Assembly (NCBI GenBank): GCA_934597465.1
Contig: CAKTSC010000041.1
Coordinates: 1-9,536 of the forward strand
DNA from: an uncultured Dysosmobacter sp.
Lineage (GTDB): Bacteria; Bacillota; Clostridia; Oscillospirales; Oscillospiraceae
Direction of reading: 5' to 3'
Length of the DNA stretch: 9,536 bases
A model generated the notes under the pieces. It saw only the letters and a list, made by a program, of their open reading frames with translations, made no database searches and was not told where the DNA came from. This document shows positions 1-5,980 of the stretch, piece after piece (within the stretch, counting starts at the first letter, position 1; the number at the start of each line of letters is the position of its first letter). Made by a program: the position numbers and the translations under genes.

Positions 1-134
1 TCCAGCACAAAGAAGAGATTCAGCCGGTCGACTTCGCCTGCCTCCGCGTAGAAGTCGTTCAGGTCATCCAGCGTGAGACGCCATACGGTTTCGGCGTCAA
101 AGCAGGGGTGTCCGAAATCGATCGTGATCTTCAT
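1..134 (-). CDS. Unrecognised protein, 5' end only (runs off the left edge)
   Basis: Reading leftwards from an ATG at 134, the frame stays open to the window edge and gives 44 residues beginning MKITIDFGHPCF and continuing through WRLTLDDLNDFY to LNLFFVL. A GGAGG ribosome binding site lies about 7 bases upstream of the ATG, which supports this start. The visible part has no signal peptide, membrane segment or motif I recognise. It is acidic and looks cytosolic. It lies 93 bases downstream of the lipoprotein gene on the same strand with no clear terminator between, so the two could be co-transcribed. Function unknown; the rest of the protein lies outside the window. Confidence 0.6.
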   Translation of the reverse strand, partial: MKITIDFGHPCFDAETVWRLTLDDLNDFYAEAGEVDRLNLFFVL

Positions 135-227
135 GGAAGTGTCCTCCGTCTGTTTTGGCATTTCCTGCCGTTTGCCCCGCTGCGGCTGCCGGTGATGGGG
201 TTCCGGGGGCTTCGGGCGGAGGGAGCC

Positions 228-1007
228 TCAGCCGTCGTTCTCCACCGGCACCCATTCCCCGTCGATGAGGGCGTAGGTGACGGACTCAACGTCGGTCTCG
301 GAGCGGAAGGTCTCCTGGGTCTGCTGGACTGCCTGGAGCTGGCCGCCGGTGGTGGGGGCATAGGTGGTGATGATGGTCTCGGCAGGGCCGTCCTTGGCGG
401 TGGTAACGACGGTCTGGGCATCGGCGTCCAGGCGGATCTCCGTGCCCACCAGAGGCAGGGCGAAGGTGTACTCCCCGGCGGTATCGTCCCAGAGCCAGAG
501 GAGCCTGCGCTCGTTGGCGGTGCCCAGGAACTCCGTGACGGCCAGATCCGGGAAGCCGTCGAAGTTGTAGTCCTGGAGATCCAGGCCGGAGGTCAGGTCG
601 AAGGTGCGGGTGGCGCTGGCCGCCAGGGGATCCTCCCAGCCCTCGTAGGCGTTGCCCGCCTCAATGCCGCCGTGGATGGAGACGGTCTGCACCAGGGTCT
701 CGCCGTCCATCACGTCGATGGAGGAGAGGCCGTAGAAGGACTCGTCCTGCCGCTCGCCGTGGATGACCAGGGTCAGGACGCGGCCGTTGGAGACCGTAAC
801 CTGGCGGTAGAGCTCATAGGTGTCGCCCACGGCCAGGGAATCCTCCGCGGGGTCGGCGGGCAGGGACACAGGCTGGGAGGAGGCGCTCCCGGCGGAGGAA
901 GTACTGCCGGAGGGCGCGGAGGAGGCGGAGCCGCTGGCGGCGGGGGTGCCGCAGGCGCTGAGGGTCAGTACCGCCAGCAGGGCGGCAAGGGTGCGAAGAG
1001 GACGCAT
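228..1007 (-). CDS. Secreted lipoprotein with an FG-GAP/VCBS-like calcium-loop motif
   Basis: The protein has 259 residues. Residues 1-19 form a lipoprotein signal peptide: positive MRPLR, a hydrophobic core, then lipobox L16-S17-A18-C19. Cleavage and lipidation at Cys19 would anchor it to the outer face of the membrane. Residues 20-48 are a Ser/Ala/Gly-rich linker typical of Gram-positive lipoproteins. The folded part includes a DYNFDGFPDL motif at 146-155, the DxNxDGxxD calcium-binding loop found in FG-GAP/VCBS-like and XAC2610-type extracellular proteins, followed by WLWDD. The ATG at 1007 is chosen because AAAGGAG sits 8-9 bases upstream; the open frame reaches back to 1304, but the extra part lacks a signal peptide and crosses the promoter. 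Specific role unknown. Lipoprotein call firm; calcium binding inferred from the motif. Confidence 0.88.
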   Translation of the reverse strand: MRPLRTLAALLAVLTLSACGTPAASGSASSAPSGSTSSAGSASSQPVSLPADPAEDSLAVGDTYELYRQVTVSNGRVLTLVIHGERQDESFYGLSSIDVMDGETLVQTVSIHGGIEAGNAYEGWEDPLAASATRTFDLTSGLDLQDYNFDGFPDLAVTEFLGTANERRLLWLWDDTAGEYTFALPLVGTEIRLDADAQTVVTTAKDGPAETIITTYAPTTGGQLQAVQQTQETFRSETDVESVTYALIDGEWVPVENDG

Positions 1008-1046
1008 TGGGATGACTCCTTTCAGGATCGGGCGTTGCCCGGAGTG

Positions 1047-1076
1047 GTTATACCAGTATGATAGCACGCCTGTCAA
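1047..1076 (-). promoter_or_regulatory. Promoter of the lipoprotein gene
   Basis: On the minus strand there is TTGACA (1076-1071), an 18-base spacer and TATAAC (1052-1047), with TGG just before the -10 (an extended -10). It lies about 40 bases upstream of the lipoprotein ATG. The -10 is embedded in the palindrome TGGTATAACCA (1055-1045 on this strand), which also occurs upstream of the oxidoreductase operon. Confidence 0.72.
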
Positions 1077-1155
1077 GGGAAGAAAGAACAATGGGGAAAC
1101 AAATGGTAACGATCCGGAAACAGCGGGCATAGCCTGAGAGGGGGGAGGGGAGAAC

Positions 1156-1350
1156 ATGGAGATGCTCAGCCTCAAAGGCCGCCTGGCGAAGCTCCTGGAT
1201 GTGAAGAGCCTGGTGACCTTCCTCATGAGCGCTGTTTTCGCCGCTCTGGCCCTCCGGGGCGACATCAGCGGCCAGGAATTCCAGACGGTCTTCACCGTGG
1301 TCATCGGCTTCTACTTCGGGACGCAGGCCCAGAAGCAGAGTGCGCCGTAA
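1156..1350 (+). CDS. Small two-helix membrane protein, phage/holin-like
   Basis: The 64-residue protein starts at an ATG preceded by a purine-rich GGGGAGGGGAG site. Residues about 19-34 and 43-57 are hydrophobic and could form two membrane helices; the N-terminus is basic and amphipathic (KGRLAKLLDVKS) and the tail is polar. The pattern LLDVKSLVTF, GDISGQEF and then FTVVIGFYFGTQ resembles small proteins often found beside endolysin genes in Firmicute prophages, commonly annotated as holin-like. That resemblance is from memory and not searched here. No other phage gene is visible nearby, so it is either a stray prophage remnant or a housekeeping small membrane protein. The gene is monocistronic: a strong terminator follows immediately. 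I saw no convincing promoter between it and the divergent lipoprotein promoter. Confidence 0.75.
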   Translation: MEMLSLKGRLAKLLDVKSLVTFLMSAVFAALALRGDISGQEFQTVFTVVIGFYFGTQAQKQSAP

Positions 1351-1352
1351 CG

Positions 1353-1398
1353 GGAAAGCGGGAGGGCGGCAGCCGCCGCCCTCCCGCTTTCCGTTTTT
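1353..1398 (+). terminator. Strong intrinsic terminator after the small membrane protein gene
   Basis: A perfect 18-bp stem (1353-1370 with 1375-1392) closes a 4-base loop AGCC and is followed by G and five T residues. It begins 3 bases after the stop codon. Confidence 0.93.
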
Positions 1399-1687
1399 CC
1401 GGGCGCCGGGTGCCTGGTCACACCGCAACCCTCCGGCGGCTCCCGCAGAGATGCCGGGCCGGGCACTCCGCCAGGGAGGCGGTGAGCCGCCCGGCCCCGT
1501 CCGGAAAGGGGACAAGCTCCCGCGGCGCGGTCTCCTCCATCGGGAACGCCTTTCCGGGAAGCAAAGGCCGGAGCCCTCCGGACAACACAACAGCCCGCAG
1601 CACGACCTCTCGTTCTGCGGGTGAAGTTTCGGGATGGGAGAGAGGGGCAAGACCCGGGCCGCTCTCTGCGAAGCGCGGGGGAAAGGC
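1399..1687. other. Non-coding stretch between convergent transcription units
   Basis: No credible gene is visible on either strand: the open frames are Pro/Arg/Gly-rich, lack ribosome binding sites and resemble no family. The stretch is rich in short GC inverted repeats. The best is a hairpin at 1594-1621 (CCCGCAG paired with CTGCGGG, a C/T mismatch, then ACGA paired with TCGT around a CCTC loop). On the minus strand it is followed by the T-rich CTGTTGTGTTGT, so it may be a weak terminator for the GntR-family regulator gene. Confidence 0.5.
1594..1621 (-). terminator. Possible weak terminator hairpin of the GntR regulator gene
   Basis: A 7-bp outer stem and a 4-bp inner stem are separated by a 1x1 mismatch and close a 4-base loop. 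Read on the minus strand, the hairpin is followed by an interrupted T-rich tail rather than a proper T-run. It lies 67 bases beyond the regulator stop codon. Confidence 0.35.
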
Positions 1688-2374
1688 TCAGTCGCTGAGG
1701 GCGTTGAGCATGTGGCGCATGTGGATGCCCATGGCCTCCCGGGCGCCGGGAGCGTCCCGCCGCAGCAGGAACTCCAGGATAGACTCGTTGTCGTTGATGG
1801 CCATGTGCTGGATGAACTCCAGGTTCTGGGCGGTCAGCAGCATGAACTCGGCCACGGCGTTGTTGATGATGGGGTAGAGGCGGCGCATGTACTCGTTGTG
1901 GGAGGCCCGGCTGATGGCCAGGTGGAACTCCTGGTCGGCGGCAGACCAGTCGCCGCCCAGGGCGGCGACCTCCACCACCCGCTGGGCCTTGCGGCGGATC
2001 TGCTCCAGCTCCTCGTCGCTGGCCCGCTCGCAGGCCAGGGCGATGGTGGCGGGCTCGAAGATGAGCCGCATCTCCAAAAGATCCCGGGCGCGGAGCTGGG
2101 AATGGAGGTTCTGGATGGCGGAGAGGTTTACGGAGGAGTCCGGCAGCTCCTGGGCCACGAAGGTGCCCCGGCCCCGCTGGATCTGCAGGATGCCCTGGGC
2201 CACCAGGGAGGAGATGGCCTCCCGCAGGGTGGTGCGGCTGACGCCAAGCTCCGCGGAGAGGTCGTTCTCGTTGGGCAGCTTCTCGCCGGGGCCGTAGCGG
2301 CGCTCGTCCACGATCCGCTCAAAGAGACGCTCCGCCGTCTGCTCGGACAGCTTGATCTTCTGTGGTGAATGCAT
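1688..2374 (-). CDS. FadR-subfamily GntR transcriptional regulator (FCD domain)
   Basis: The protein has 228 residues, the normal size for the FadR subfamily. Residues about 8-74 form the GntR winged helix-turn-helix: GEKLPNENDLSAELGVSR, then TTLREAISSL and the wing GRGTF. Residues about 95-223 form the all-helical FCD effector domain, with RDLLEMR at its start, D147xxxH151 (DQEFH) and H218 in the last helix. FCD domains usually bind a metal through Asp and three His; here the third position appears to be Asn196. Effectors in this family are typically small carboxylates such as lactate, pyruvate or gluconate. The ATG at 2374 is preceded by AGGAGA about 10 bases upstream. The gene is divergent from the oxidoreductase operon, so it is the likely regulator of that operon and perhaps of itself (inference). 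Confidence 0.92.
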   Translation of the reverse strand: MHSPQKIKLSEQTAERLFERIVDERRYGPGEKLPNENDLSAELGVSRTTLREAISSLVAQGILQIQRGRGTFVAQELPDSSVNLSAIQNLHSQLRARDLLEMRLIFEPATIALACERASDEELEQIRRKAQRVVEVAALGGDWSAADQEFHLAISRASHNEYMRRLYPIINNAVAEFMLLTAQNLEFIQHMAINDNESILEFLLRRDAPGAREAMGIHMRHMLNALSD

Positions 2375-2449
2375 GGGTGGTGTTCTCCTCTCAAATACGC
2401 CGGCGCTTTTTTGGGCAGCCGGACGAAATTGGGTCTTAGAAAGAAAAAG

Positions 2450-2460
2450 TGGTATAACCA
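2450..2460. promoter_or_regulatory. Candidate FadR-family operator TGGT-N3-ACCA
   Basis: TGGTATAACCA is a perfect TGGT/ACCA dyad with a 3-base centre, matching the general FadR-subfamily operator pattern (TnGTnnnACnA). It sits 2 bases upstream of the -35 of the oxidoreductase operon promoter, in the region shared with the divergent FadR-type regulator. Alternatively, TGGTATAAC could be an extended -10 of a second plus promoter, with a poor -35 (TTGGGT, 2429-2434) 18 bases upstream. Confidence 0.5.
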
Positions 2461-2462
2461 GC

Positions 2463-2491
2463 TTGACATTGGCGCGGGTTTCGTCTACAAT
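2463..2491 (+). promoter_or_regulatory. Promoter of the 2-oxoacid oxidoreductase operon
   Basis: TTGACA (2463-2468), a 17-base spacer and TACAAT (2486-2491) form a near-consensus sigma-70-type promoter. Transcription should start near 2498, leaving a leader of about 100 AT-rich bases before the first gene. The leader carries the direct repeat ATACAACAA at 2498-2506 and 2518-2526 and the inverted repeat AAAGTTG/CAACTTT (2505-2511 and 2524-2530). Confidence 0.82.
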
Positions 2492-2494
2492 GAC

Positions 2495-2523
2495 ATCATA
2501 CAACAAAGTTGAAAATAATACAA
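2495..2523 (-). promoter_or_regulatory. Candidate divergent promoter for the GntR regulator gene
   Basis: On the minus strand there is TTGTAT (2523-2518), a 17-base spacer and TATGAT (2500-2495), giving a leader of about 115 bases before the regulator ATG. The -10 is good; the -35 matches only TTG. Both hexamers overlap copies of the repeat ATACAACAA, which would fit autoregulation. Confidence 0.42.
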
Positions 2524-2530
2524 CAACTTT
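2498..2530. repeat. Two ATACAACAA direct repeats 20 bp apart, with an overlapping inverted repeat
   Basis: ATACAACAA occurs at 2498-2506 and again at 2518-2526, exactly 20 bases (about two helical turns) apart on the same face of the DNA. CAACAAAGTTG (2501-2511) is also a small palindrome, and AAAGTTG/CAACTTT can form a 7-bp stem. The repeats lie at the start of the operon transcript and over the candidate regulator promoter, a plausible protein-binding site. Confidence 0.5.
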
Positions 2531-2583
2531 TATCCATTTTTTCGATCTTTCCATCAAAAATTTGGATGAACCCCGAAAAGAAA

Positions 2584-2599
2584 GGAGGGGATCCCCCTG
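2584..2599 (+). promoter_or_regulatory. Ribosome binding site that fixes an unusual CTG start, inside a small hairpin
   Basis: GGAGG (2584-2588) lies 8 bases before CTG 2597-2599. The same stretch can fold: AGGGG (2586-2590) pairs with CCCCT (2594-2598) around the loop ATC. That would mask both part of the ribosome binding site and the first two bases of the start codon. Confidence 0.6.
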
Positions 2600-3286
2600 A
2601 AAGTCGCAGCAAGCGCCCTCTCGCCCCACCGTCTGCTCATCGTCACCGGCCATTTCGGCACCGGCAAGACCGAGTTCTCCGTGAACCTGGCTCTGGCCCT
2701 GGCCCGGGAGGGCGAGAAGGTGATGATGGCGGATCTCGACATCGTGAACCCCTACTTCCGCTCCCGGGAGCGGCGGCAGGTGCTGGAGGAGGCCGGCGTC
2801 CGGCTCATCACCTCCTCCCAGGAATGCGCCGACGCGGACATGCCCTCCCTCCCGGCGGAGATCCTCACCATCCTGGAAGACCGCAGCTACCGCGGCGTGC
2901 TGGACATCGGCGGCGACCCCGACGGGGCCCGCGTCCTGGCCCGCTACCGGCCCAAGATCATCCGGGAGGACTACCAGCTGATCTTCGTTTCCAACGCCAA
3001 CCGGCCGGAGGTGCGCAAGCCCGAGGACGCCATCTCCTACCTCCGTTGCATCGAGGAGGTCACGGGCCTCACCTGCGGCGGCATCGTCAACAACACCCAC
3101 CTCTGTGGTGAGACCACCGCGGAGGAGATCCTCCGGGGCGCGGAGCTGGCGGAGGAGATCTCCCGCCGCACCGGCATCCCCGTCCTCTGCCACACGGCGG
3201 AGGAGAAACTGGTATCCCAACTGGGCTCTTTGCGGGAGCCCGTGTTCCCCATCAGCATCCAGATGAAAAAACCCTGGGAGCGCTGA
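2597..3286 (+). CDS. MinD/CobQ-like P-loop ATPase leading the oxidoreductase operon (probable CTG start)
   Basis: The protein has 229 residues if it starts at CTG 2597. It has a Walker A motif GHFGTGKT at 18-25, a switch-type DLDIVNPYFR near 46-55 and a Walker-B-like VLDIGGD at 101-107, then NNTH near 165-168. This is the SIMIBI-class (MinD/ParA/CobQ) layout without a membrane-targeting tail. No ATG, GTG or TTG lies between the in-frame stop at 2567 and the GTG at 2681, and starting at 2681 would remove Walker A. The CTG is 8 bases after a strong AAAGGAGGGG site, so a CTG start is the best reading. It is the first gene of the operon, ending 32 bases before the ferredoxin subunit. A role in maturation or control of the iron-sulfur enzyme is a guess from context; the family function is not established to my knowledge. 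Confidence 0.85.
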   Translation: MKVAASALSPHRLLIVTGHFGTGKTEFSVNLALALAREGEKVMMADLDIVNPYFRSRERRQVLEEAGVRLITSSQECADADMPSLPAEILTILEDRSYRGVLDIGGDPDGARVLARYRPKIIREDYQLIFVSNANRPEVRKPEDAISYLRCIEEVTGLTCGGIVNNTHLCGETTAEEILRGAELAEEISRRTGIPVLCHTAEEKLVSQLGSLREPVFPISIQMKKPWER

Positions 3287-3318
3287 GCTCCCACACCTTG
3301 GAAAGGAGGACAATGAGA

Positions 3319-3531
3319 ATGACGGCAAAACTCACCTTCAACACCGAGCGCTGCAAGGGCTGCGAACTCTGCGTGTCGGTCTGTCCCAAGCACATCCTGG
3401 CCATCGATACCGAGGTCACCAACCGCAAGGGCTACCACCCCGCCGGCGTCACTGACATCAGCCAGTGCATCGCATGTGCCAGCTGCGCCAAGATCTGCCC
3501 CGATTCCATCATCACCGTCGAGAAATTCTAA
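3319..3531 (+). CDS. 2-oxoacid:ferredoxin oxidoreductase, delta (2x[4Fe-4S] ferredoxin) subunit
   Basis: The 70-residue protein is almost entirely a bacterial-type ferredoxin domain with two CxxCxxCxxxCP motifs: Cys12, 15, 18, 22 and Cys50, 53, 56, 60. Each motif binds one [4Fe-4S] cluster, and together they pass electrons from the TPP-bearing catalytic subunits to external ferredoxin. Of the two ATGs, the one at 3319 is preferred because it lies 9 bases after AAGGAGG, while the ATG at 3313 is only 3 bases away from it. The gene is followed by a fresh ribosome binding site and the alpha subunit 18 bases later. The separate delta, alpha, beta, gamma arrangement is the standard four-subunit form of KOR/VOR enzymes. 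Confidence 0.95.
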   Translation: MTAKLTFNTERCKGCELCVSVCPKHILAIDTEVTNRKGYHPAGVTDISQCIACASCAKICPDSIITVEKF

Positions 3532-3549
3532 AAGAGGAGGTTAGACCCC

Positions 3550-4617
3550 ATGGCAAAAGAACTGTGGAAAGGCAATGAAGCCATTGCCGAGGCCGCCATC
3601 CGCGGCGGCTGTGACTGCTATTTTGGTTACCCCATCACGCCCCAGAGCGAAGTTCCGGAGTACATGTCCCTGCATATGCCCGAGCACGGCAAGGTGTTCG
3701 TCCAGGCGGAGAGCGAACTGGCCGCCATCAACATGGTGTACGGCGCCGCCGCTTCCGGCATGCGCGCCATGACCTCCTCCTCCTCCCCCGGCGTCGCCCT
3801 GAAGCAGGAGGGCATCTCCTACATCGCCACCTGCGAGCTGCCCTGCGTCATCGTCAACTGCATGCGCGGCGGCCCGGGCTTGGGCACCATCCAGCCCAGC
3901 CAGAGCGATTACTTCCAGGCCACCCGCGGCGGCGGCAACGGCGACTACCGCACCGTCGTCCTGGCTCCCGCCAACATCCAGGAGCTGGTGGACTTCGTGC
4001 AGGAGGCCTTTGACATCGCCGACTGCTACCGCAACCCCGTTCTCGTCCTGGCCGACGGCCTCACCGGCCAGATGATGGAGCCCATCGAGTGGCATGAGAT
4101 CCCCCACCGGGAGCTGCCCCCCAAGGATTGGGCCACCACCGGCAAGCACGGCCGCTCTCATCCCAACTTCGTGACCTCCCTCTCCATCGACCCCAACGAC
4201 TGCAACGAGATGAACCAGCGCCTGGCCCGGAAGTACGCCCTCATCACCGAGAAGGAGATCCGCTACGAGGCCAAGGACTGCGAGGACGCCGAGGTGGTCC
4301 TGGTGGCCTACGGCACCCCCGCCCGCGTGGTGCTCTCCGCCATTGAGGAGCTGCGCCGCCAGGGCGTCAAGGCCGGCCTCTTCCGCCCCATCACCCTCTG
4401 GCCCTTCCCCGAGAAGCAGCTGCATGACCTCGCGGGCGAGGATCACGTGAAGGTGGTCGTGGACGTGGAGATGAGCCTGGGCCAGATGATCGACGATGTC
4501 CGTCTCGCGGTGGAGGGCCAGAAGCCCGTGAAGTTCGCCGGCGTCGCCGGCGGCCTCATCCCCACGGTGGAGGATATCGTGGAAGCTGCCAAGAACGCGC
4601 TGAAGGAGGCAGAGTAA
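3550..4617 (+). CDS. vorB: 2-oxoacid:ferredoxin oxidoreductase, alpha subunit (VorB-like)
   Basis: The protein has 355 residues, typical for a stand-alone alpha subunit. Residues about 12-190 form the pyrimidine-binding domain, with GYPITPQSE at 26-34, the AESELAAI region around Glu54 and TSSSSPG at 75-81. Residues about 245-345 form the second domain, with LFRPITLWPFPE at 277-288 and VDVEMSLGQM at 304-313. With the beta subunit it converts a 2-oxoacid plus CoA to acyl-CoA, CO2 and reduced ferredoxin, reversibly, in the cytosol. The sequence is closest in my memory to VorB (3-methyl-2-oxobutanoate, valine-derived), but KorA (2-oxoglutarate) is very similar, so the substrate is not settled by sequence alone. 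A GAGGAGG site lies 9 bases upstream of the ATG. Confidence 0.92.
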   Translation: MAKELWKGNEAIAEAAIRGGCDCYFGYPITPQSEVPEYMSLHMPEHGKVFVQAESELAAINMVYGAAASGMRAMTSSSSPGVALKQEGISYIATCELPCVIVNCMRGGPGLGTIQPSQSDYFQATRGGGNGDYRTVVLAPANIQELVDFVQEAFDIADCYRNPVLVLADGLTGQMMEPIEWHEIPHRELPPKDWATTGKHGRSHPNFVTSLSIDPNDCNEMNQRLARKYALITEKEIRYEAKDCEDAEVVLVAYGTPARVVLSAIEELRRQGVKAGLFRPITLWPFPEKQLHDLAGEDHVKVVVDVEMSLGQMIDDVRLAVEGQKPVKFAGVAGGLIPTVEDIVEAAKNALKEAE

Positions 4618-4618
4618 T

Positions 4619-5368
4619 ATGGCAATCGTATACGAGAAGAGCAAGGCGCTCACCGATCGGGAACTGCACTACTGCCCCGGCTGCCATCACGGCATCATCC
4701 ATAAGCTCATCGCGGAGACCCTGGAGGAGCTGAACCTGACGGACGAGGTCATTGCCGTCTGTCCCGTGGGCTGCTCCGTTTTCGCGGGCAACTACTTCAA
4801 CTTTGACACCCAGGAGGCCGCCCATGGCCGGGCGCCCGCCGTTGCCACCGGCATCAAGCGGACCCATCCCACCCAGCCCGTCTTCACCTATCAGGGCGAC
4901 GGCGACCTGGCCTCCATCGGCTGCGCGGAGATCGTCCACGCCGCCATGCGGGGCGAGAAGATCACCACCATCTTCATCAACAACGCCATCTACGGCATGA
5001 CCGGCGGCCAGATGGCCCCCACCACCCTCATCGGCCAGAAGGCCACCACCGCCCCCAAGGGCCGCACCAAGGAGCAGGCCGGTATGCCCATCCGCATGGC
5101 GGAGATGCTCTCCACCCTGGACGGCTGCGTCTACGCCGAGCGGGTCTGCGTCACCGATATCCCCCACCTGAACAAGGCCAAGAAGGCCATCAAGAAGGCC
5201 TTTGAGAAGCAGATGGCCGGCGAGGGCTTCACCTTCATCGAAGTCCTCTCCACCTGTCCCACCAACTGGGGCATGACCCCCCTGAAGGCCAACGAGTGGC
5301 TGAAAAACGAGATGGCGGCCTACTATCCCCTGGGCGTCATCAAGGAAAGCACGCCGGAGGTGAAGTGA
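4619..5368 (+). CDS. 2-oxoacid:ferredoxin oxidoreductase, beta (thiamine pyrophosphate) subunit
   Basis: The protein has 249 residues. HYCPGCHHG gives Cys19 and Cys22; with Cys52 (VGCS) and Cys213 (STCPTNWG) they fit the four ligands of the proximal [4Fe-4S] cluster in KorB/PorB-type subunits. The TPP-binding motif begins at GDGDLASIG (93-101) and ends at NN 121-122, followed by YGMTGGQ. It holds the cofactor that decarboxylates the 2-oxoacid. The ATG lies one base beyond the alpha-subunit stop; its GGAGG site is inside the end of the alpha gene, 9 bases upstream, so translation of the two is probably coupled. The length is shorter than some KorB proteins but normal for VOR-type beta chains. 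Confidence 0.95.
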   Translation: MAIVYEKSKALTDRELHYCPGCHHGIIHKLIAETLEELNLTDEVIAVCPVGCSVFAGNYFNFDTQEAAHGRAPAVATGIKRTHPTQPVFTYQGDGDLASIGCAEIVHAAMRGEKITTIFINNAIYGMTGGQMAPTTLIGQKATTAPKGRTKEQAGMPIRMAEMLSTLDGCVYAERVCVTDIPHLNKAKKAIKKAFEKQMAGEGFTFIEVLSTCPTNWGMTPLKANEWLKNEMAAYYPLGVIKESTPEVK

Positions 5369-5369
5369 C

Positions 5370-5906
5370 ATGAAGAAGGAACTGATCGTTGCCGGTTTCG
5401 GCGGCCAGGGCGCTCTGGCCATCGGCAAGAACCTGGCCGAGGCCGGTATGGCCGAGGGCCTCAACGTCACCTGGGCCCCCTCCTACGGCCCCGAGATGCG
5501 CGGCGGCACCGCCAACTGCTCCGTGGTGCTCTCCACCGAGCGGGTGGGCTCCCCCGTCTTCGCCCGTCCCAGCGAGCTCATCGTGCTGAACCTGCCCTCC
5601 CTCCTGAAGTTCCAGGATGACGTGCAGTCCGGCGGCATGATCTTTGTCAACAGCTCCGTCATCGAGGAGAAGGTGGAGCGGCAGGATGTCACCACCTACT
5701 ACGTCCCCTGCAGCGAGATCGCCGAGAAGGTGGGCAACCCCAAGGCCTCCAACATGGTGATGCTGGGCGCCTATGTGGCTGCCACCAAGGTGGTCAAGCC
5801 CGAGACCGTGGTGGAGATCATCAAGGAGATGTTCACCGGCGCCAAGGCCAAGTTCGTCCCCGCCAACATCGCTGCCTTCGAGGGCGGCATGGAGTGCATC
5901 AAGTAA
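5370..5906 (+). CDS. 2-oxoacid:ferredoxin oxidoreductase, gamma subunit
   Basis: The protein has 178 residues and is the single-domain gamma subunit, normal size for the family. The N-terminus carries the glycine-rich GFGGQG at 9-14, followed by SYGPEMRGGTANC at 38-50 and SPVF at 61-64, the conserved features of this fold, which helps bind CoA and closes the active site. It starts one base after the beta-subunit stop, with GGAGG 9 bases upstream inside the beta gene. It is the last gene of the operon; a strong terminator begins 19 bases later. All four subunits are intact, so the complex should be functional. Confidence 0.95.
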   Translation: MKKELIVAGFGGQGALAIGKNLAEAGMAEGLNVTWAPSYGPEMRGGTANCSVVLSTERVGSPVFARPSELIVLNLPSLLKFQDDVQSGGMIFVNSSVIEEKVERQDVTTYYVPCSEIAEKVGNPKASNMVMLGAYVAATKVVKPETVVEIIKEMFTGAKAKFVPANIAAFEGGMECIK

Positions 5907-5924
5907 GATCCCATCCTGAAAGTC

Positions 5925-5964
5925 AAAGGGAGGGAGGAAGCATCCGCTTCCTCCCTCCCTTTCT
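5925..5964 (+). terminator. Intrinsic terminator of the oxidoreductase operon
   Basis: A perfect 17-bp stem (5925-5941 with 5946-5962) closes the loop ATCC. It is A-rich at its base and ends in TTT, then CT. It is placed just after the gamma-subunit stop. Confidence 0.88.
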
Positions 5965-5980
5965 GCCCTCCCGGGAAAGG

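Noticed and set aside
1418..1603. A 61-residue minus-strand frame in the 1399-1687 spacer
   Set aside because: It has a GTG start with no properly spaced ribosome binding site and no recognisable motif.
2681..3286. GTG 2681 as the start of the P-loop ATPase
   Set aside because: It would remove the Walker A motif GHFGTGKT encoded just upstream, and there is no ribosome binding site before it.
1688..3328. A 546-residue minus-strand open frame joining the regulator to a long upstream extension
   Set aside because: Only the part up to 2374 is the GntR-family regulator. The extension runs antisense to the ATPase gene, crosses a promoter region and has low-complexity sequence.
3541..4653. A 370-residue minus-strand open frame opposite vorB, and similar long frames at 4556-5470 and 5340-6053
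   Set aside because: They are antisense to clear oxidoreductase genes; long antisense frames are common in GC-rich coding DNA. The products are His/Gly/Asp-rich low-complexity sequence.
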